This document shows, one piece after another, positions 24,414-34,660 of a stretch of DNA of 64,000 nt (position 1 is the first letter of the stretch; every line of letters begins with the position of its first letter). Location of the stretch: assembly GCA_949130485.1 (NCBI GenBank), contig OX422194.1:2520641-2584640 (forward strand), written 5' to 3'. Below the pieces are notes generated by a model. That model was not told the origin of the DNA and did not search any database. It was given only the letters and a program-made list of their open reading frames with translations. Source of the stretch: Agelas oroides. Lineage: Eukaryota > Porifera > Demospongiae > Agelasida > Agelasidae. Made by a program: the position numbers and the translations under genes.

Positions 24414-25788
24414 GACCAACTGTGTGAGAGTGAATGAGAGTTTCACTAAACCCTTCAGGGTCTCAACAGGTCTACGGCAAGGGTGCGTGCTATCACCAAT
24501 TCTGTTCAATTTGTTCGTAAATGACCTCCCAGCTTCTATCACAGCCACTAATGAAGGGGTTCAGTTTGGAGGCAGCACAATATCCAGTCTGCAATATGCC
24601 GATGACCTTGTCATGATAGCAGATAGTGAACAGGCCTTGCAGACACTACTTGGGAAAGTCCATGAATGGTGTTCCTTATGGAGCATCAAAGTTAACAGCA
24701 AAGTCGGCTATAGTCCATTTCCGCCTACGTTCTCACCCCCTAACTTCAGCAAGTTTTACACTAGGAGAACTGGTTATTCCAATCTCCAGTCACTATATAT
24801 ATTTAGGCATACCTCTTGATGATCACCTGACTTTCCAGATGGCTGTGCATACACGAATTGAAAAAACCCTCTGCTCCTTTTACGCCCTAGTAGGTCACCT
24901 AATGAAAATAGGTGGCTCATCCTATAATGTCTACAAAAGGCTCTTCGACTCAATGGTGGCTCCCATACTAGATTATGGAGCACCTGCATGTGTGTGGTCC
25001 AGATTCTGTTCTTTAAGGGAAGTTGAGAAGTGCAAAACCACGTTTACAGGTTCTTTCTGGGAGTTGGTAGCAAACATCCACTGGCAGCTGCATTTGGGGA
25101 TATGTGTTGGATGCCAACTTCATGCAGACATAAACTGGCCACAGTTGCATTCTGACGTCATCTCGTACAAATTGATAACAACAGAATCTGCAAGAAAGTG
25201 TACATAGAATGCAAGAGGCTTACAGAAAAACAAAACCAAGACAACTGGGCAAGTCAAGTCAAGCAGACTTTAGCTGGGTGTGGCCTGCAATACTGGTGGC
25301 ACCAGAGCTCCTGTGATGGGCTCTCACACAGTGAACTCCAGCATGTAGTCACCTGCTGTCTCTTTCGCCTGGAAAAAGAGAGATGGCAAACTGAGGTTTC
25401 ATCCAAACCAAAGTTGAGGTTATACGTAAACTTTAAAACAGAATATGGGAAAACAGAAGAATATGTACAGAAAGTTAGGGTAAAATCTCACAGATCTCTG
25501 CTGGCACGATTGAGAGGAGGAACAGCACCACTACAAATTGAAACTGGTAGGTACATCGGCCTCCCAGTAGAAGGGAGGATATGCAGGTCATGCAACACAC
25601 GGCAGGTGGAAGACGAACAGCATTTCTGTGTGGGGTGTCCAGCTCTGGAAGAGGCTAGAGCCCCCCTTCTGCACCTCTTGAACCTCCATCATGTGGACAC
25701 TGGAGCACTCTCTGACGAGGACAAGTTCATCGCAATCATGCAGAGCCCAGATGGTAGAACAGCCAAACTTCTTTATAATATGTTTTAA
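24414..25788 (+). mobile_element. Non-LTR (LINE) retrotransposon fragment: reverse transcriptase C-terminal part
   Basis: The 5' portion encodes reverse-transcriptase core motifs: GLRQGCVLSPILFN near 24,471, and the catalytic YADD at about 24,596, followed by the WCSLWSIKVN thumb-type motif. The frame then shifts at about 24,700 and again near 25,195. The last frame ends at a TAA at 25,788 with a CRSC...H....C zinc-knuckle-like motif common near the C-terminus of LINE ORF2 proteins. There is no endonuclease domain, so the copy is 5'-truncated and broken by at least two frameshifts and is dead. The clade cannot be assigned from this much. It interrupts or abuts a dispersed repeat whose remnants flank it. 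Confidence 0.85.
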
Positions 25789-25952
25789 AAACGTAACTCA
25801 TAACTATATTGTTAATATTAGTGACTTGTAAGCCGTGGTGTCGGCTGGGAGTGTATACACTCATGTCACTGATTATTATTATATAATAATAATACACAGG
25901 GTTAGGGTTAGGGAATGGTACACCAACAATACACCACCGTCACCTCTCACAG

Positions 25953-26313
25953 TAGTCTCGTCCCCAGACCTAATTTTTCGCGCGCGCCCTGCGGACTTAT
26001 CGAAAAATAGGGTCTGGACACTTTCACTACGAAAACTGGGACAAGTTTATATACGGCGGTCCGTAAATTGGGTAATTGTAGGTGTTAATTACATTATCAG
26101 CCACCGGCAGCGTTTGCTTTGGCGCCAAAAAATTTGCAAGCTGGCTATTTGTGATGACGCATAACGCAATTTACTTTACCTGAACAATCTGATTGGTGCG
26201 ACAACATGCCAATACGATTACGCCCCAGTTTTACCAGTGAACGTGTCCAGACCCTATTTTTCCATAAGGCCGCAGGGCGTGCGCGAAAAATTTGGTGTCT
26301 GGGGACGAGACTA
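25953..26313. mobile_element. 361-bp TIR element, TAGTCTCGTCCCCAG family
   Basis: Arms of about 85 bp (25,953-26,037 and 26,225-26,313) are inverted with mismatches and contain TTTTTCG.GC.CGCCCTGCGG and AATAGGGTCTGGACAC. The flanks CTCTCACAG and CGACTCCCG together rebuild the uninterrupted sequence CCTCACAGCGACTCCC seen in another copy of the host repeat at about 24,398, so an empty site is available for comparison. Confidence 0.8.
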
Positions 26314-29163
26314 CGACTCCCGAAGCGATTTTCTGCTTCAGACACATGAGAAAGATGTTCCTGAAATTCTCCTTAATTTAATATTGATGGAACTTAAAAT
26401 GACAGTTCCAACACTGATTGCAGTCAGAAGTGGATGTATATGGCGGCATTGAGTGAAAATGTGCTGAATTAAAAAAAAACCTTCAGTAGCTACACTCATG
26501 CATTGCCAAGCAAAGGTCATCTAGCCTGATGTCCAGCACCAAATTACAATAGCAATCTCTACACACTCATACATCCTATGCAGTAGAAAGACCCTACAAC
26601 GGTCACCTACAGTGAGATAAATAACACACTTGTTCTTGTGTGTAAGACACGATGCAATCACATGCACCCATCTCAAACTGACCATCCTGGGAAGATGTCA
26701 TATAAGTGTTTAGAGTATAAGGAGAATACTTCCATGGACTTTGAAACAAATTGCATGTAATTAAGCACGTAATAGTTGTATAGTTGACCTCTGCCACCTA
26801 GGGTCGTAGCTAATTGCCCTTGATAACGCCCTCCGGAAGTCAATTATGGATGACCCAGTCCGGTATACACAGGTTAGAAGAGTGTGTTTTGAGTTGATTC
26901 AAGATCCTGGCGATCGTATCCTGCAGGTGGAATATTCAGACTAGCAGGTCAGTGGTAACACTTAGCTGTTAATATATACAGTCGGTGTCAGTATTCAGTT
27001 TGTGGCTCTCGATGCCACCGGCGGTGGCAATAGCTATTTAGTGGCCCGGATTATTACTACCGATTTATCGGTGGCAATAGCCACTCCGTTCAAATTAGCC
27101 TTCAATAGCTCAAATGTAGCTACTTATAGGCTATTAAACACAAATCTGTACTTTCAGGTTGATGTGCCGATTAGGATATGCAGCTGCCCTACCAATCGCA
27201 TTTCAGACCCTGGCCAACACGGCAACAGCTTGTCAATACTACAGCAAGGGGGGACAATTTAGAAAAAAAAAAGACAGCTCATGGAAAGTACAGAAGCACT
27301 AAACTAGATGCTTGCACTACTGCTTTTCCGTGAGCGATCAAATTGAATGCCACTATGTATCGAGAAGCAGGCGCGCGCCTCCAAGTATATTAACGCCGCG
27401 ATAATGTTGCCGAGCAATCGAATTTCCTGTAACACCAGCGACCGTGTACCAGGCGCTGGAGCGCATGGTACATGGTTTGCGCATGCGCGATGAATTCCGT
27501 AATACTTTCCGTAAAATTTATCGTGATACGTAAGCTGAGCTTGCAGATAATAACGAGGAGAATATTCGGTAAATATACAACTGGCACGAGTGTCGGGGAC
27601 GCGCGCGATAGCGACAACTTTGCTGTGCCGTTTCTGCCTTTCCGAAGTGGATGCAAGACACGCTAGCTGGTTGTTCACTATTCAAGGTGACGAAAGACGA
27701 TGGGCTGCCAGCGTATGCCAGCGTTTGTTCATCCTTCAGCACCATTCCTGGCTTTCCGACCTTACCGAGGGCGTACAATATGGCTTGGTTGAACGCAACT
27801 TGGAACTCACCGCCATTACGTGTGACGGCTCTAGTGATCCAATGATATACGATCTGCAACACGGAGACGTATTCAGTAGTTTCCAAGTTCTCCAGGGGAG
27901 CCGCGCATGCGCAAACATTGTGTACCAGGCGCTCCCTCAGATTTTTCGAGCGCCTGGGAACGAGGCTAATCACGTGTTAATGAAAAATAGTCAAGACGCT
28001 GCACAAGCCCCGCACAAAGATAATCAGTTTACCAAGTACAGCCCAGTCAGGGCGTCATCTGAGTGCTTTTTCCAAAGTTTCTGCAGCATTGATGTAACAT
28101 AGCTAAATTTATGTGAGAAGATTTCAAGCATTGATGAACGACACGCCTTAATTGTCCTGCAAGCCGCACCCTTCGCAAAACCAACGCTATATCCGCGTCC
28201 ATGACGGCTTCGAAGAAAATGTAAGCTAAGGACTCAATTTGAATGATCATTCTGTATCAGTAAGGTTACGATAAGCTGCGTGGGAGGCTGCTGGCATAGT
28301 AAATTCATCCGGTTTTAATATCTCCAAAACCGTAACTGATGTGTATCTCAAACAGGTTACAGTTCAACAGCACATGAAAGAAAGTTATTCAGAGGCAAAA
28401 AAACTTCTGTTTAAAAACGCGCAACGCATTCGAACCAGCAATTAGCCGCACCGCTCGAACACTTTTGTACCAAATTACTCGGCGACTGTATAAAGAGTTC
28501 GATCCTGAAATTTTTCTGGCACTACTACACGATATTTGCTAGGTCAGCATGTAAAGATATCCGCTTTATGTAATATTTGTGGAAATTTACCTGCCTTAGG
28601 CGTAAGAAATACGCTTCGGAGCGTAGAATCTTCAATTCAAGTCCAATTTTCGAGATTCCGTTACATGCTGCCCTGCTAATACACTGGACTACGCGTACAA
28701 TTCAGAATAAACGCTTTCCTTGCCTTATATTTGGCGCGAGGATGAGCAATCTGCCTTCGAAATATGAGCAGTTTTGACTTGCTTGACTACGATGTGCAAT
28801 GAAGAGCTCCGTAAGCACTATATATAGCTACCCACTCATCAGAGAATCGGTAAACTTTTATGTAGGGATGGCCCGGACGCGCGATATGTGCAATACATAA
28901 CTCGCGGCAAAAGCTGTATCACTTGACTACAAACACGCTAAAAGCTTATTTAAGCATTCAACCTTCCTCTTTGAGTGCTTTTGTGATCGGCAAGACTAAT
29001 ATAGTTGCCCTAAAGCCTCACCCACAAAAATGTGCGGTAGCGAAAGTGCCATTTTTATGCTTTCTCCTTTTTTTTTTATTTTCCGAGCATAACTGCACCC
29101 CAAGTGGAAAGAAAAGGGTGACTGGGGTGCAGGCGGTAACTGCATCCGAAGTGCAAAATATCA
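26314..29163. other. Intergenic with repeat fragments, no gene called
   Basis: GC-richer segments near 27,440-27,975 are bounded by inverted GCGCATGCGCAAAC / GTACCAGGCGCT sequences. They contain overlapping open frames on both strands (27,518-28,102), which I read as repeat rather than gene. A GTGGCAATAGC duplication lies at about 27,020-27,080. Nothing recognised in 28,100-29,160. Confidence 0.4.
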
Positions 29164-29369
29164 GGTGTAGGTGGTAGGCCATTTCGTCCTGTGCATAACA
29201 GGAGATCCAATAGAGGCACACACTTCCAGGTGGTGAGCAAGCAACAAGAGCACAAACTTTGACTATAAGAGAAAGGCCATAGGTATGAAGGGTGTAGGTG
29301 GTAGGCCATTTCGTCCTGCGCATAACAGGAGATCCAATAGAGGCACACACTTCCAGGTGGTGAGCAATT
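29164..29369 (+). repeat. Partial tandem repeat, about 127-bp period
   Basis: A 78-bp block (GGTGTAGGTGGTAGGCCATT ... CCAGGTGGTGAGCAA) at 29,164 recurs at 29,291 with a single obvious difference (GTGCAT versus GCGCAT). Confidence 0.9.
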
Positions 29370-29816
29370 GCAGAGATTTGGGACCTACAAATGGCCTCAG
29401 AAGCAATCTCCTAGCATCTAATTTAACAAAATTATTCTATTGTTTGTACAGCAGAAATAGCCTCATTCCCAGGTTCTCCCCGCTAAGGAGGGGGAGAGCC
29501 TGGTACATTCTATCACGTGTGTGACATCAAGGGTAGACACGACTTAATTACACAGGGGTGGACTAAGCTGGGTGCCCACGCACGTTCAAGTACAAGCATT
29601 TTCAAGACTATTACAGTCTTCTTTTCGGGTAAATATGGCTTTAGTGTGGTAATTACCTTTGTCTTTGCAGTCAGCGATATGTAGTTATCCAAGTAGAACT
29701 AGTTGATTTCTTGAGTCAGAGTCGACAACTCGGACAATAACAACGCTAGCTGCTCTTTAGCCCGTCAGGTGCCGTGTCTGACACTCGGGGGAGCATGCCC
29801 CCAGACGGTCGTCTCT

Positions 29817-30560
29817 AATTGCTGGACTGGATTGTGGACTGGATCGCTGGACTGGACTGCTGGACTGGATTACTGGACTGACCTTTGAACTAAAATTGTG
29901 TGTATCACATGACCTCCACCCAATCAGATGTGCTGAATTGGGTCACATGTTCGATGCTTAGCGGCTATATAATAGATTGCTGAGAAACAAAGGACGCGGC
30001 ATGCATGCAACTGTGGGAGTTTTGTGCCTAAGAGACCTTGAAAGGTATGCTATACTACAGCAGATGGAGCAGCTTGGTAGGCCAATTGGCACTGTAATCT
30101 ATTCCAAGGCCTCTCGCTGACCAAGCATAGTTTTTACATGGCTACATTCAACAAGACTATGCATGGGTATTACATAGCCTGGTAACCACCAACCATGCAG
30201 TATAGCATTTGACACCAGCGTTCTCCATGACACTCTGGCAGTACATTGTTTTTAGTAGAGAGGCCTTTGTCAGTACTGTTCGTGCTCTTTTGCACGCTTG
30301 CTATAGTCAGAGGGTGCTTTGAGCTCACTGCGTGTACACCATGGATTCATGGTGCACATCCGTCCATGTAGTTTGTGCATTGTGCACTCATGTACATTCC
30401 CTAGCATAACTACTGAGTGGGAAGATGAAGTGCACCTTATAATAAGGCCGACATTTAATTGGATGGAAGTCATGTGACTCGAGTATGAACAAATTAAGTC
30501 CAGTAATCCAGTCCATCAGTCCAGTCCAGCAATCCAGTCCACAATCCAGTCCAGTGATTG
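29817..30560. mobile_element. TIR element just upstream of the megasynthase gene
   Basis: The left arm has repeats of CTGGACTGGATTG type (29,817-29,885) and the right arm has ATCCAGTCCA repeats ending CCAGTCCAGTGATTG (about 30,498-30,560). The interior shares CACATGACCTCCACCCAATC with the element at 16,660. It ends about 175 bp before the inferred 5' UTR intron, so it may supply or disrupt promoter sequence. Confidence 0.7.
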
Positions 30561-30708
30561 GATACGATCCCCCCAGACCCCCCTAGATACTACATGCGGT
30601 ATGTACACTTCGGTCACACCACCTTGAAATAGCTTGCTATGACCCTGACCATTGTTGGGTATATGTTAAAATTTTCCTGTTTTAGGCACTTGGATAAAAT
30701 TAATATAG

Positions 30709-30775
30709 GTAAAGTGTGAGTCCTAATCCTGTAGGTGATACTCATTACTAACCAAATATTCTTTTTTTTTTGTAG
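30709..30775 (+). promoter_or_regulatory. Inferred 5' UTR intron with branch point and acceptor
   Basis: TACTAAC at 30,746-30,752 matches the optimal spliceosomal branch-point sequence. It is followed by a pyrimidine tract with ten or more T and by TAG at 30,773-30,775, eleven bases before the start codon. Donor candidates are AG|GTAAAG at 30,709 (67-nt intron) and AG|GTGATA at 30,735 (41-nt intron). The acceptor is the strong part of the call; the donor and transcription start are unresolved. Confidence 0.6.
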
Positions 30776-30785
30776 TTGCAAAATA

Positions 30786-33542
30786 ATGGCAAGCAATACA
30801 TTCCCTGTTGCTGTAGTTGGCATGGCAGTGAGACTGCCAGGTGCCAAGTCATGCCATGAATTCTGGAAACTAATTATGAATAGTGAGGATACAGTCAGTG
30901 AATTTCCACCAGCCAGAGCAACTGACATCAAGCATGCATTATTGCCATTCCGAAGCCAGTTAGTAAATGAAGATAAGCCTTTCTTCACGGGGTCATTTTT
31001 TGAGTCAGTAGACAAATTTGATGCTGACCTTTTTCACATAAACCCAAGGGAAGCAATGTTTATTGAACCTGAGCAGCGAATCTTCCTTGAAACAGTGTGG
31101 GAGTTGTTAGAAGATGCAGGATATGCTTCTAGCATTAGGGGATCTAAAACTGGTGTGTACGTTGGTAACACTGTGAACAAGTATAAGTTCATACTTACTG
31201 AAAACCATCCCAGCATCTCACATGGGAACCACTCTCCATTCATCTCTTCACGAGTATCTTACACTCATGATCTACATGGACCTGCCATGATGGTTGCTAC
31301 TGGCTGTTCCTCATCTTTGTTAGCTGTCCACCTGGCTTGTCAAGGTCTGCTTTCCAGAGATTGTGAAATGGCTATTGCAGGAGGCATCACTTTGGATCTT
31401 CTTCCAGTCAGCACTAAGACAGATATTTGGAATCAACTTGGCATAACAGGGCCTAATGTCAGGTGCCGTGCATTCGACGCTTCAGCTAACGGTATTGCCA
31501 AAGGTGAGGGCTGTGGAGTTGTCCTACTGAAACCGCTGCACAATGCAATATCAGATGGTGATCATGTTTATGGCATTTTGGAAGCAACCACAGCTAATCA
31601 AGATGGCCATTCCAATGGTATCACTGCACCGCATCCTGGGGCACAGGCAGACATGTTGCACCAGGTTTGGAAACTAGCTAACATTACTCCCAATAACCTG
31701 GAATATTTTGAAGCCCATGGAACAGGAACTGAATTGGGAGATCCAATTGAAATCTCAGGAATTACAAATGCCTACAAGATATTTGGAATAACGTTTGACA
31801 GTGGATCTGAAGGCAAAATACCGATTGGTTCAGTGAAAGCCAACATTGGCCACTTGGCTGATGGTGGAGCTGGTATTGTAGCTCTGATAAAAACATTGTT
31901 GTGCGTGCAAAATAATAAGATACCACCAGTAGTAAATTTTGCAAAGCCTAATCCCCACATCAACTGGGAGACAGCTCCGGTTTATGTAAACACTTCTCCA
32001 ATAGAATGGAAGCCACATGATGATAAATCACCACGGTTCGCCAGTGTCAGTGCCTTTGGACTTTTAGGTACCAATGTTCATGCTGTTGTAAAGGAGTACA
32101 TACCACAAGCTAAGCCTGATCCCAAGCTGCAACTCTTGTTGTCCAAGACTCAGATGCTAGCTATGGCAGCAAAAACAAAGCAATCTCTCATTGCATTAGC
32201 TACTAAAATGGCAGAGTATTTCAAGATTTCATGTGACAGAACTTATGTCCTGCTTAAGAATGTTTGTTACACAATTAACACTGGCAGAGAACTATTAAGT
32301 TTCTGCCACAGAGCTATTGTTTATGCCAACACCTGGGATGGAATGATCATCTCATTGGAACAACTTGTCAAGAATCTGAGAAAAGACGACTTGAATGAAG
32401 ATCCTGAACAAATTGAACAAGCTACAGGATATGCTACTAGTTACACTGTTTTGCACAGATTTAGTAATGATCCAAAACTCTTTGATGACCATACAAGAAG
32501 AATAACAGCTGCCTTTTTGGAAGGTAAAGCTGTTTCTTTCAATGAACTCTACTCTAGCCAGGACAAAACTAGGCTAAACAAAGTGCCGTTACTTCCTACC
32601 TATACTTTTGAAAGAGTCAGATACTGGCCTAAAGTAGGCAAGCCAGTCAATACTGAGCTACTACAACTAGAGCATAAACTTGAAGAGCATGATAGCAATG
32701 CAACAGAGGACGATAATGTGAAGATGCTTGATACTTTTAAGTCAATGTCCAACAACGTAATGTTAACTGAGGAGTTTATACAAACAGCACTGAATGAGGC
32801 TCTTAGCACAACATATGAGTGGAATGAAGTGGCAGATGAAAACTTGTTTGCATTTGGTGTGGATTCCCTCATCTGTACACAAGTTAGCATGAAGCTCCAA
32901 GAAGAGTTAGGTTGTTGCTTTTCCATTGCCGAATTTCATAATAATCCAACATTTAATGGTTTGAAGGCCCTAATAACAGCCAAACTAGCTTGCAAATCTC
33001 AAAGCAAGGCTGACAATCCCAGTTTTGAAACCCAAGAGTTGGTTAGATTAATGGATGCAGCTCCAATTCTCCAAATGGCACTCAATGAAGCTCTTGGTAA
33101 GAACTATGACTGGCAGAAGCTTCAACATGAGAATTTGTTCACACTGGGAGTTGACTCATTAATATATACTCATGTCAATATGAAGCTCAAAGTTGCTCTA
33201 GGCTTGGCTGAGCCATTTACAATGGCTGAGCTCCATGCAAACCCTTCATACAATGAACTTCATGAGGTGATCATTGCCAAGCTGAAACATCATAACTTAA
33301 TGGACATTAAATGTGAGATAGACAGAACCACCCAAACCTATCCACTGTCTGTGATAAACCTCTACCCCCTGTCCTTTGCTCAGAGGAGGCTATGGGTTAT
33401 GCAAGAAATTGCTACCAATTCTTGTGCTTACAATGCGACTAACTGCTTGAAAATATCTGGTGATTTTCATCCAGCAGCTTTTGTACTTTCAGCTAACACA
33501 TTTCTCTCACGTCACGGTGCATTTTACACCAATTGTTGTTGA
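30786..33542 (+). CDS. Hybrid PKS-NRPS megasynthase, N-terminal part: KS-ACP-ACP-C (start)
   Basis: This is the first part of a roughly 5,900-residue assembly-line enzyme. The start is the ATG at 30,786, just after the inferred acceptor; the frame stays open upstream, but that upstream sequence reads as intron. Residues 6-438 are a ketosynthase with Cys174 (in TGCSSS rather than the usual DTACSSS), His311 (EAHGTGT) and His356 (NIGHL), so the triad is intact. Residues 439-615 are a linker ending YTFERVRYW, like AT-less modules. Two tandem acyl carrier domains follow, each with GVDSL (Ser694, Ser791). From about residue 860 a condensation domain begins (YPLSFAQRRLW) and runs to RH at about 33,508. 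The frame ends at TGA 33,540, but the same domain continues one base over in the next ORF. Either one base is extra here or the allele is broken. Confidence 0.85.
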   Translation: MASNTFPVAVVGMAVRLPGAKSCHEFWKLIMNSEDTVSEFPPARATDIKHALLPFRSQLVNEDKPFFTGSFFESVDKFDADLFHINPREAMFIEPEQRIFLETVWELLEDAGYASSIRGSKTGVYVGNTVNKYKFILTENHPSISHGNHSPFISSRVSYTHDLHGPAMMVATGCSSSLLAVHLACQGLLSRDCEMAIAGGITLDLLPVSTKTDIWNQLGITGPNVRCRAFDASANGIAKGEGCGVVLLKPLHNAISDGDHVYGILEATTANQDGHSNGITAPHPGAQADMLHQVWKLANITPNNLEYFEAHGTGTELGDPIEISGITNAYKIFGITFDSGSEGKIPIGSVKANIGHLADGGAGIVALIKTLLCVQNNKIPPVVNFAKPNPHINWETAPVYVNTSPIEWKPHDDKSPRFASVSAFGLLGTNVHAVVKEYIPQAKPDPKLQLLLSKTQMLAMAAKTKQSLIALATKMAEYFKISCDRTYVLLKNVCYTINTGRELLSFCHRAIVYANTWDGMIISLEQLVKNLRKDDLNEDPEQIEQATGYATSYTVLHRFSNDPKLFDDHTRRITAAFLEGKAVSFNELYSSQDKTRLNKVPLLPTYTFERVRYWPKVGKPVNTELLQLEHKLEEHDSNATEDDNVKMLDTFKSMSNNVMLTEEFIQTALNEALSTTYEWNEVADENLFAFGVDSLICTQVSMKLQEELGCCFSIAEFHNNPTFNGLKALITAKLACKSQSKADNPSFETQELVRLMDAAPILQMALNEALGKNYDWQKLQHENLFTLGVDSLIYTHVNMKLKVALGLAEPFTMAELHANPSYNELHEVIIAKLKHHNLMDIKCEIDRTTQTYPLSVINLYPLSFAQRRLWVMQEIATNSCAYNATNCLKISGDFHPAAFVLSANTFLSRHGAFYTNCC
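30801..32099 (+). other. Domain: ketosynthase KS1
   Basis: Decarboxylative C-C bond-forming domain. Active cysteine codon at 31,305; the two histidine codons at 31,716 and 31,851. The residue before the nucleophile region is TG rather than DTA, an uncommon variation. No AT follows. Being at the N-terminus, it must accept a chain from another protein or from a downstream part of this one. Confidence 0.92.
32763..33290 (+). other. Domains: tandem acyl carrier proteins ACP1-ACP2
   Basis: Two consecutive carrier domains of similar sequence (both LF..GVDSLI.T.V.MKL) have phosphopantetheine-attachment serines at codons 32,865 and 33,156. Tandem ACPs usually raise flux through a module. Their mutual similarity suggests internal duplication. 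Confidence 0.9.
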
Positions 33543-34660
33543 TACTCCAGATGGACCTAAGCAGACACATAACTGGGAGCTTCAGATCTGTGTTGGAGAA
33601 TTAAATGTACAAACAGAAGATAGTGTGATGAAGCTTTATGAAAAAGATTACATGACTCCATTTGATCTTAAAGAAGGACCAATTGTAAGGTGCAACTTAT
33701 ATCATTTGCCGAATAAAACCTATTACTTTTCAATGGTAGTTCATCATATCATTTTCGATGGCTGGTCACACTTTGTCTTCTACAATGAACTATGGGATAC
33801 ATACATGAAGATCTCTGAAGGCAAGCATGTTGAAAGTAATCTACGCAAGCCTCTTTTTGTAGAGTTTGCAAAGGAAGAACAAGCAGATGTGATGTCCTCT
33901 CAATCAAAGATTGATAGTGATCTCATCTACTGGAAGAACAAGCTTTCTGAGCCTTTACCACTGACCACACTGCCTGGAGACAAAAGAAGGCCACCTATCT
34001 TCACACACAATGGTAGCAGAATTACACATATCATCAGTCATGACATCATTGAATCCTTGCAGCAGTTCTCTGTCAGTCAATACACAATATTTACAACTCT
34101 TCTTTCAACAGTCTTTGTTTTGATATATCACTATACAGGAGATAGAGACTTGATCATTGGCACTCCCATCGCTGGAAGAGCTGACTTGAAAGCCAAGCAT
34201 GTTATTGGATGTTTTGTAAATACACTCATTGTGAGAGTACAGTTTAAAGAAGGCATCAGCTTCAATGAAATTCTAGAAGTTGTTTCCAATGCATGTCTTG
34301 AGGCATATGACCATCAACTTGCACCATTTGATCATGTGGTCAATCATCTAAATATTCCAAGAGACACCAGTATCACCCCTGTATTCAGTGTCAACGTATG
34401 TTATCACAACACTGAAATGAGAGCTGAGCATGTCAACCCACCAAGTGACATTAAAGTCAAGAGAAACCTCCTCCATAATGACTCTGCCAAATGGGATCTG
34501 TATTTTGATTTCCTTCAAGAGCCCGAGGGTATGAGATTCACTCTAGAATACTACAAAGATGTCTTCTCAGAAACCCATGCCGAATGCATTGTGAAAAACT
34601 TTTTGACCCTTCTGACATCTGTCAGTCAACAACCAAACATGGCTATTTCTGAACTTAACC
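33360..34660 (+). other. Domain: condensation C1 (spans the frame change)
   Basis: It starts with YPLSFAQRRLW in the first ORF and continues in the second with HHIIFDG at 33,742-33,762, DRDLIIGTPIAGR, IGCFVNTL and QLAPFDHVV. The order and spacing are those of an amide-forming C domain. It would join the polyketide on ACP1/2 to the amino acid on PCP1. Confidence 0.88.

Noticed and set aside
24319-24470. Start of the LINE protein at 24,319
   Set aside because: The first 30 or so codons come from a dispersed repeat also present at about 540-606. Reverse-transcriptase similarity begins only after about 24,414.
27518-28102. A 150-170 codon gene on either strand
   Set aside because: Opposing frames of similar length overlap within a segment bounded by inverted repeats, and neither translation is recognisable.
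33460-33540. ATG at 33,460 as the true start of a separate gene
   Set aside because: The first 20 or so codons in that frame show no C-domain similarity, while the overlapping frame does. The real protein continues from the upstream ORF.
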